Assembly (NCBI GenBank): GCA_021832495.1
Contig: JAKBKR010000137.1
Location: forward strand, 1-6,118
From: a bacterium
Lineage (GTDB): Archaea > Thermoplasmatota > Thermoplasmata > Lutacidiplasmatales > UBA184
DNA: 6,118 nt
Reading direction: 5' to 3'
The notes beneath the pieces are model-generated. The model was not told where the DNA came from. It did no database searches and saw only the letters and a program-made list of their open reading frames with translations. The stretch's first letter is position 1. Every line of letters begins with the position of its first letter. Shown here in pieces: positions 1 to 5,700 of this stretch. The translations under genes and the position numbers were made by a program.

Positions 1-2713
1 CCGATCTCGACAGGGGCGAGGAGGCACTCGAAGAGGGCACGTACGCTTCGGTCTGGTTATAGTAAACCGACCAAGCCGTGAAATTCACGGGACCGGCGCT
101 CCCGTTGTAGTCGAGATAGGTCAGGTTCGAGAAGGAGGCCGTGCCATTGATGGTCAATCCCCAGAGCGTCCCGTTGGGAAGCCCGGTTTCGGTGAAGTTG
201 TACGTGTAGTTGAGTGCGGTACAGACCCCGTAATCGCAGATGTTGAGAAGCTGGAAGTTCGCCGACTCATTGATTGGCCCATGAACGGTAGTGGTCCCGT
301 TCGGGGTGGTGGTCGTGAAGCTCCCGTTCCCAGTGCCCGTCCATGACTGGAACGAGAGGTTGTAGCACATGAAGCAATACGTCATCGACGTGGAGAGTGG
401 AGTGATCGAGTAGGCGAGGGTGGAGTTCGCCGGATACCATGAGGATCCCGGATTGGGGGTGACCGCCTGATTGGCGCAGTATGCATTGTAGGTGTAGGGA
501 CCGCAGGCAAAGCCATTGCTGAAGGTCGGGGGCGGGGGAACCGTCGAAATCGTCACCAAGAACGACTCATTGAAATCCACCGTCACGTTCTGGAGGGACG
601 AGTTGACGGTGACAGGGGAGGACGGGTAGCCGGTCGGGACGTAGGCCGTCCCGTAGGTTTTGTTGACCCATGGTGTGGTGTACGGATAGGAGTAGTTCGC
701 CGGGACCCCAGTGATAACGAGACTGACGCCAGCCGCTCCCCGCCGTTCATTCCCCAAGACATTGACCGACCAGTTCAGGGTCGAAGGCAGCTTGAACTCC
801 TGGAAGTGGAGGGTTGAACCCACCCCGTTGAACAACTGGGAGATCTCGATGTGGGTGTTCCCATAGTTGTAGGGGTAGAAGCATCCCCCCGTGAGGTTCC
901 AGACCGGGCAGGAAACCTGGCTCCAAGCCAGGATGGGGGTTGAGTTGACCATGACCATACTGGACTGGAACCCGTCCCAGGAGTCACCGGAAAGGCGAGC
1001 GAACTCTGGTGACACGTCGTAAGGCCCGGTAAAGCTCGTGGCATTGTCGGTGGAGTACGAGAAGAGCTGCACGGTTTCGCCGCAGTAGCCCGAGTAGCCG
1101 AAGAGGGTGAAGCACTGGGTGTAGTTCACATAGGACGCCTGGACATAGACCTCGCCACTCGGGGAGACGGCGATCGACGGGTTATAGATCCCCGACTCCG
1201 CCCCAAAGTCAGAGCCAGAGACAGACGGGTAGACGAGGCGGGCGGTACCCCAACTGGAGCCGTTGTTCGTGGAACCGTCGATCCACAGACTGTTCGGGGT
1301 TGCATCGCTGTAGCAATACGGAGGGCTCGAATAGTAGTAGCAGTAGGTCCCCATGAGGCCGCCGCTATAGACGGTGTACAGTTCGTTATTCGATGTTGAA
1401 TAGGCCAACCTGGGCGCTGTCATCACCAGCGGGTACCAGTAACCGACGCTGTTTCCGGCAGGAACGACCTGGATCTTGGAGTAGTTGAACGAACTTCCGT
1501 TGTTGGTCGAACGGGCAAGCATGACGGTCACTGTGAACGCCCCGCCACAATTGGAGCCCTGACAGTAATTGGTCCGATAGGAGTAATTGGTGACATAGGC
1601 CAGGAAAAGCTCCCCTGAGGGACTCACCAGCATGTTCGCGGCAGTGGCGCCCCATGTGCGGGTGCCAAAGTAGCTTCCCGCCTGAACGGGAAGGTTGATC
1701 ATCGAACCCCAGCTGCGCCCCCCGTTGGTCGAGACGACCATGTGTAACTCGGCTGATATGGAGTAGTAGGAGGGCTGGGTCAGGTTCTCCCAGGCGAGGT
1801 AGAGGCTGTTACCGAAAACCGCCAGGTTCGGAGCTTGCGGGTCCTGCATGCCCGAATAGTTCCGACCCAGGTTCGAGGCCGACTGGTTGATGATCTGGGG
1901 CGTCGTCCAATTGACTCCGTTGTTGTAACTCTCCGTAAAGACCAGCCGGTCGAAGGTCAAGCACTGAAGACTGTACATCTCGGGGAAGACATCGTAACAA
2001 CCGGGGACCGAGTAGTTACCAATCGACCAGTTGTACTCGATGTAGGCGAGCGCCAAAGTACCGTTCGGCAATGCGACCATCGTCGGAGACCAGGCGCTCG
2101 GGTAGTTGTTGGCATGCGTCGAGTTCGAGCAAGTGGAATCCACCAGGTAGGTCGGTGTCGACCAGTTCGAGGGTTGGCCCTTTGCGATTGAAATCCCGAT
2201 CTCGCTGGTGGTGAAAGGACGGACCGAAGCGCAGCCGCTCTGGTTGGTCATGGCGGTGTAGGCTGTGACGAAGTAACCGGTCGAAGTGTGGACCATGACC
2301 GGAGAGTTGGTGTTGTTAACGCAAATGCCCGAGTAGTACAGATAGATGTTTGAACACGTTTGGTTGCCCGGCGAGGGATTCTGGAGCTGTTGGTTGGTGA
2401 GGAAGACACCGCGACCGCTGGAACTGGTGGAGGCCGCGCTCGTCGTGGGCCCACCCGGGCTGGGGTTGAGGATCTGACTCACAGCGGGAGCGGTCTTTGC
2501 TGCCGTCGGGGGGGAGGACGGGGCGGGGCCATTCGGAGCCGGCGCACTGGCGGAGATCGACGCCGTTGGGGACGAAGGCGACGTCGGGGCCGAAAGCTGG
2601 ACCGTGCTCAACGCCATCGAGGCGACGATCATGACCAGAAGTGAGATGACGACCCACGTCGGCAGTCCCTTCCCCGTAGTGCGGACGCTCGGACTCAGGT
2701 GCTGCATGCTCAT
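1..2713 (-). CDS. Asp-box propeller surface protein with N-terminal signal/anchor (gene B, 3'-truncated)
   Basis: The frame opens at ATG 2713 and runs 904 full codons to the window edge without a stop; I translated it line by line. The start is set by GGAGGT 5 nt upstream and the ATGA overlap with gene A. A second ATG two codons in is a weaker alternative. Order of parts: a signal sequence or anchor (about residues 17-36, preceded by R11 and K15), a Ser/Thr/Pro/Ala-rich stalk (43-103), an Asp-box beta-propeller (about 120-630), a degenerate 'ETGLP' module (634-722), an InlB-B-like module (718-822) and a typical FTETGLPNGT module (835 onward, cut). By eye it has over 40 N-glycosylation sequons, 20 cysteines and only 54 charged residues. 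Asp-boxes occur in sialidases, but I see no FRIP motif or clear arginine triad, so a binding or structural role is more likely. It is probably a paralogue of gene A; its C-terminus is unseen. Confidence 0.93.
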   Translation of the reverse strand, partial: MSMQHLSPSVRTTGKGLPTWVVISLLVMIVASMALSTVQLSAPTSPSSPTASISASAPAPNGPAPSSPPTAAKTAPAVSQILNPSPGGPTTSAASTSSSGRGVFLTNQQLQNPSPGNQTCSNIYLYYSGICVNNTNSPVMVHTSTGYFVTAYTAMTNQSGCASVRPFTTSEIGISIAKGQPSNWSTPTYLVDSTCSNSTHANNYPSAWSPTMVALPNGTLALAYIEYNWSIGNYSVPGCYDVFPEMYSLQCLTFDRLVFTESYNNGVNWTTPQIINQSASNLGRNYSGMQDPQAPNLAVFGNSLYLAWENLTQPSYYSISAELHMVVSTNGGRSWGSMINLPVQAGSYFGTRTWGATAANMLVSPSGELFLAYVTNYSYRTNYCQGSNCGGAFTVTVMLARSTNNGSSFNYSKIQVVPAGNSVGYWYPLVMTAPRLAYSTSNNELYTVYSGGLMGTYCYYYSSPPYCYSDATPNSLWIDGSTNNGSSWGTARLVYPSVSGSDFGAESGIYNPSIAVSPSGEVYVQASYVNYTQCFTLFGYSGYCGETVQLFSYSTDNATSFTGPYDVSPEFARLSGDSWDGFQSSMVMVNSTPILAWSQVSCPVWNLTGGCFYPYNYGNTHIEISQLFNGVGSTLHFQEFKLPSTLNWSVNVLGNERRGAAGVSLVITGVPANYSYPYTTPWVNKTYGTAYVPTGYPSSPVTVNSSLQNVTVDFNESFLVTISTVPPPPTFSNGFACGPYTYNAYCANQAVTPNPGSSWYPANSTLAYSITPLSTSMTYCFMCYNLSFQSWTGTGNGSFTTTTPNGTTTVHGPINESANFQLLNICDYGVCTALNYTYNFTETGLPNGTLWGLTINGTASFSNLTYLDYNGSAGPVNFTAWSVYYNQTEAYVPSSSASSPLSRS
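2..211 (-). repeat. Canonical 'ETGLP' module at the cut end of gene B
   Basis: From residue 835 the sequence reads Y-T-Y-N-F-T-E-T-G-L-P-N-G-T-L-W-G-L, a close match to the module family in gene A (F-N-L-T-F-T-E-T-G-I-P-N-G-T-Y-W-S-V). A cysteine pair, C826 and C831, sits immediately before it. The module is still open at the window edge, so more of the series, and perhaps a C-terminal anchor, should follow outside. Confidence 0.8.
248..814 (-). repeat. Degenerate 'ETGLP' module followed by InlB-B-like module in gene B
   Basis: Residues 634-722 begin H-F-Q-E-F-K-L-P-S-T-L-N-W-S-V, a decayed version of the F-T-E-T-G-L-P-x-G-T-x-W-S-V opening, and include T-T-P-W-V-N, matching T-T-P-W-I-N in gene A. 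A P-P-P-P linker (726-729) follows. Residues up to 822 then show the W-T-G-T-G-N-G-S-F-T core and the G-P-I-N-E-S-A-N-F ending of the divergent InlB B-repeat type, with an extra cysteine-bearing insertion (C737, C746, C780, C783). Confidence 0.75.
824..2356 (-). repeat. Asp-box (BNR-like) beta-propeller of about seven blades in gene B
   Basis: Six Asp-box or Asp-box-like motifs were found: residues 175-184 (weak), 262-269 (SYNNGVNW), 328-335 (STNGGRSW), 402-409 (STNNGSSF), 481-488 (STNNGSSW) and 554-561 (STDNATSF). They are spaced 66-87 residues apart. A second blade motif alternates with them: P-x-h-x-h, a turn with Gly or Asn, then a hydrophobic strand ending in A-Y or similar. It occurs near 137, 209, 294, 356, 433, 511 and 584, seven times. 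The last copy is followed by a strand without an Asp-box. Seven blades are therefore likely, six possible. The motif usually caps blade hairpins and does not by itself imply sialidase activity. Confidence 0.8.
2405..2587 (-). other. Ser/Thr/Pro/Ala-rich stalk of gene B
   Basis: Residues 43-103 are almost entirely Ser, Thr, Pro, Ala and Gly, with a single lysine (K73) and one arginine (R101). The composition suggests a disordered, possibly O-glycosylated spacer that holds the propeller away from the membrane or S-layer. Gene A has no comparable segment within the window, but its N-terminus is not visible. Confidence 0.75.
2606..2713 (-). other. Signal peptide or N-terminal membrane anchor of gene B
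   Basis: Residues 1-36. The N-terminal region carries R11 and K15, then a hydrophobic stretch runs from about L17 to L35 (W-V-V-I-S-L-L-V-M-I-V-A-S-M-A-L). A plausible signal peptidase site is A-L-S/T-V at residues 36/37. No twin-arginine motif and no lipobox cysteine are present, so Sec export is the likely route. Whether it is cleaved, or kept as an anchor below the stalk, cannot be decided from the sequence. Confidence 0.85.
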
Positions 2714-2724
2714 GACTTACCTCC
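2705..2724 (-). promoter_or_regulatory. Ribosome-binding site and ATGA start/stop overlap coupling gene A to gene B
   Basis: Read on the minus strand, GGAGGT (2724-2719) is followed by 5 nt and then ATGA. The gene B start codon (2713-2711) shares bases with the gene A stop TGA (2712-2710). The Shine-Dalgarno bases also encode the Gly-Gly near the gene A C-terminus. This layout is typical of translational reinitiation and argues for a single mRNA. A second in-frame ATG (2707-2705) lies 11 nt from the same site, so the start could shift by two codons. Confidence 0.9.
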
Positions 2725-5700
2725 GGTGGGAGGGTTCGGAGGAGGGCTCCCGGACCCGCTGTTGGCGGGGCTCGCAGGCTTCGCGGGAGGAGGAGTGCGA
2801 CGCCGGCGGAAGATCAAAAGCCCGACCGCCAAGCCCACCACCAAGCCGGCCACCGAGAGTCCAGCGATCCCCGCAGGAGAACCCACCACCGAGACAAACC
2901 CGCTCGAGGTCGCGGGCGGAGGGACCGGAGCGAAGGTAGCGACTTCGGTGATCGGTGAGGTGACCGTCACCGTCCAGTTGGTCGACACGCCAGTGTACGA
3001 GGAACTCCCTGTCCCGACCCAGCCGACGAACAGATACCCCTTTGCTGGAGTAGCATTCAGCAGGAGAGAGGTACCGGCCGTCACGAAGGCATTGGAAGTT
3101 ACTGGGGAGGTGATCGATCCCCCCGGCGTGCCCTGGACCAACACCTGATACCGCGTAGTAAAGGTGATTGAAATTGTGCTGTTGGAAGAGACCGACACCG
3201 ACTTCTGGGTAAACTGGGGGATGTACTGGGTGGACCCCGCCGGGGAGAGGGCCGTAGATACCGTCAAGGAGTAGGTTCCCGAGAGCAGATCGGTCACGTT
3301 GATCCACGGCGTCGTTGAGGTGTACCGGAGACCCTCCCACGTAATCGCCCAGCTGGTCCCCGGGAGCAGCGGAGTGGCGTCATGGAGTTGAATCACATAC
3401 CTGGGAGGCGGTGGGATGACGATCAGCGAGAAGGTGGCGACTTCAGACACCGGTGACCCTGGGAAGACACTGGCCAAGGAATTCGGGCCGGTAAAGCTCC
3501 CGACGCCTGTTCCGAGCCAGCCGCTGAAGGCGTAGCCGGACGACGGGATGCCTTGAAGACTGACGCTGGCGAGTCCGTTGACCCAAGTGGGTTGACTGGT
3601 CGTCACTCCATTGATGGTCATAGCGGCAGTTCCCCCATTCCCGGCAACGACGGTCACCAAGTACTGGATCGTGAACTTGATCGTAATGACTGTGAACCCG
3701 GATGTGCACGTCGTGGACGGAACCGTGCCGGGAACCCATCGCGTTCCGGAGCTTGCGCTCGAGTTAAGGTAGGCATCCGGAACGCTCAGCGCGTACTGGC
3801 CGGAGGCGCCCGCCGAACAGGAATAGAGGTTCGGGACCACCATCGTCGAGGAGTCGGAAGAGTACCCCCTCGACCCGACCTGAACCGACCAGTAGGTCCC
3901 GTTGGGAATCCCTGTCTCGGTGAAGGTCAGGTTGAAGCGGTTCGCCGGGAGCGCATTGAAGCTCGCGGTCTCGGTAATCGGACCACCGACCGTGACGTTC
4001 ATCGTCGCGTTGGTCCCGGTATACGATCCGATCCCCGTTCCCTGCCAGCCTGTGAACTCGTAGTTGGTGTGGGTGGTGGCGGTATAGTGGAGGGTCGTCC
4101 CGGGGACCACCCAAGCGTTGGTTGGACCGCTGATGGTACCTCCGAAGGCGCCCATTGCGATGACGTGGTAGGAGAGCGCGAAGGAGACGTTGTAGGTCTG
4201 GCCCGTCGACACCGATAGCGTGGGCCCGAAGTTCAGGGGTGCGTACGCGACGGTGTCGTTAGCGGAGGCATCGACCGGATAGCCGGCGACCTGGTAGACG
4301 CCCGGATGGGCGGTCAGGTTGATCCAAGGAGTGGTTGAGCTCACAGTGCTGCCATTGAAGCCGATCTGCCACAGGTCGCCCGTGCGCAGTTGCTGGGCAT
4401 GGAAGCTGACCGTTCCTTCGGGGGCTCCCACATCGACGTAGGCATAGGAGAAGTTGAGGTCGACGATCGGCGAGGCCGGTACGGTGAGAAGGCCGCCGGT
4501 GGAGGCTTGACCAAAGTACTCCCAGCCGGTGGTGGTGGAGTTGGCCTGAATGTTGGAGATGGTGTAGCTACCGGTGTAGACATTGCTCACCGTCACGTTG
4601 TTCGGGGCAATACCGGAGTAGGAGCGGCCGTCGAAGGAGAACGAATACCCGAGTCCGTTCGCGAGGCCGGTCGGGACGAAGGTCACGTTGTAGATGCCGA
4701 AGGCCCCGAACCAGATGGTCTCATTGATCGGACCGTCAGTGTGGACGGTCGCGCTGGATCCCGTCCGATTGACCGACCCGACGCCAGTGCCCGTAAACAG
4801 GGTGACGGGATCGAAGGTGTAGAGTTGAGGGTAGGCGATCGAGAGCGAGGTGTTGTTCGCAAAGTACCACGGGAAGGCGGGGGAAATGTAATTGGAGACA
4901 TAGGTACCGGACTGATAGTGGTAGTACTGATAATACGTCCCACCGATGTAAAAGGAAAGATCAGCGTAGTAGATGTCCGACGGGTTGTACGTGAACTTGA
5001 TCCCGAAGTACGACTTAAAGGTCACATTGACCGTCGTGTTGACATCGTAGGCATAGACACCCGCGCTCGGTGAAACCGGTACCCGCTCCGACCAGAACCC
5101 GGTGGTAATCGAGGGCGAACTGAAAAGAACCCCAGAGTTGTTCGGGAAATCTAGGATGCTGATCGAGGTCAGGTTGGTCCCGAACACATTGCCGGACAGA
5201 TCGACCGACCAGGTCTGATTCGTCGGCAACCCGGTCTCCTGGTAGGTGACCGTGTGGACGACCCCATCCCACTGGTGGTCCACGGTCAGATTGTCACTTC
5301 CGCTGTAGTTGTAGAAGAAGTTGTAGTAGGTGACCCCGCCCAGAATCTTATAGATGTAGTAGTAGCTGAACTGGTAGGCCTGGGGCAGCCCGAACGACGA
5401 AACCTCCAGGTGGCTGGAATCGACGATGGCAGCCGAGTTATAGCCACCCCACGATCCGATCATCCCGTAGAAATAGGCGCCAGGGGAGTAGGTAACCAGG
5501 ACTGGGGAGTTCCAAACCAGTGCGTTGGCGCTGGTCGCGGTCCAGTACGAGTAGGCATCGGTCACCGGCGAGCAGCTGAGACCATAGCAGTACGTGTTGT
5601 TCTGCTCCCCGTAGGTGAGGTAAAACTTTCCGTTCCCGTAGGTCAGCGCGGGGCTCACGTAGTAGTCATTCATACCCCCCAGCGGAGTCGGAGCCACGAC

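Larger units (their letters stand above)
2929..5256 (-). repeat. Alternating 'ETGLP' and InlB-B-like beta modules in gene A
   Basis: 'ETGLP'-type openings start near 5256 (Y-Q-E-T-G-L-P-T-N-Q-T-W-S-V), 4692 (F-V-P-T-G-L-A-N-G), 4420 (degenerate), 3942 (F-T-E-T-G-I-P-N-G-T-Y-W-S-V) and 3399 (degenerate, L-L-P-G-T-S-W). InlB-B-like modules lie at about 4170-3949, 3663-3421 and 3150-2929. Each has Y-x-F-x-G-W-x-G-T-G-x-G/S-S-x-T-G and ends in a P-I-T-E-x-A-(T/S)-F type motif. A fourth, degenerate one lies near 4810-4700 (G-T-G-V-G-S, G-P-I-N-E-T). The last three InlB-B-like copies end 164-176 codons apart. This is inferred to be a rod-like extracellular stalk of small beta domains. The InlB-B assignment (Pfam divergent InlB B-repeat) is from motif memory. 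Confidence 0.75.

Noticed and set aside
2316..2657. Other minus-strand frames overlapping gene B's stalk and first blade
   Set aside because: They are frame-shifted readings of gene B. Only the frame from 2713 gives a signal peptide, Asp-boxes and paired cysteines and stays open for 904 codons.
2699..3148. 149-codon plus-strand open frame over the gene A/gene B junction
   Set aside because: It runs antisense through gene A's membrane anchor and last module. Its low-complexity Pro/Thr/Glu segment simply mirrors the repetitive coding sequence.
3553..4218. 221-codon plus-strand open frame
   Set aside because: It lies fully antisense to conserved modules of gene A. The product is rich in Arg, Gly and Asp with no recognisable domain, as expected for the shadow of a GC-rich gene.
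4390..5073. 227-codon plus-strand open frame
   Set aside because: Antisense to gene A, with a biased Gly/Val/Asp/Arg composition and no domain. The opposite frame has clear module motifs, so this is a shadow.
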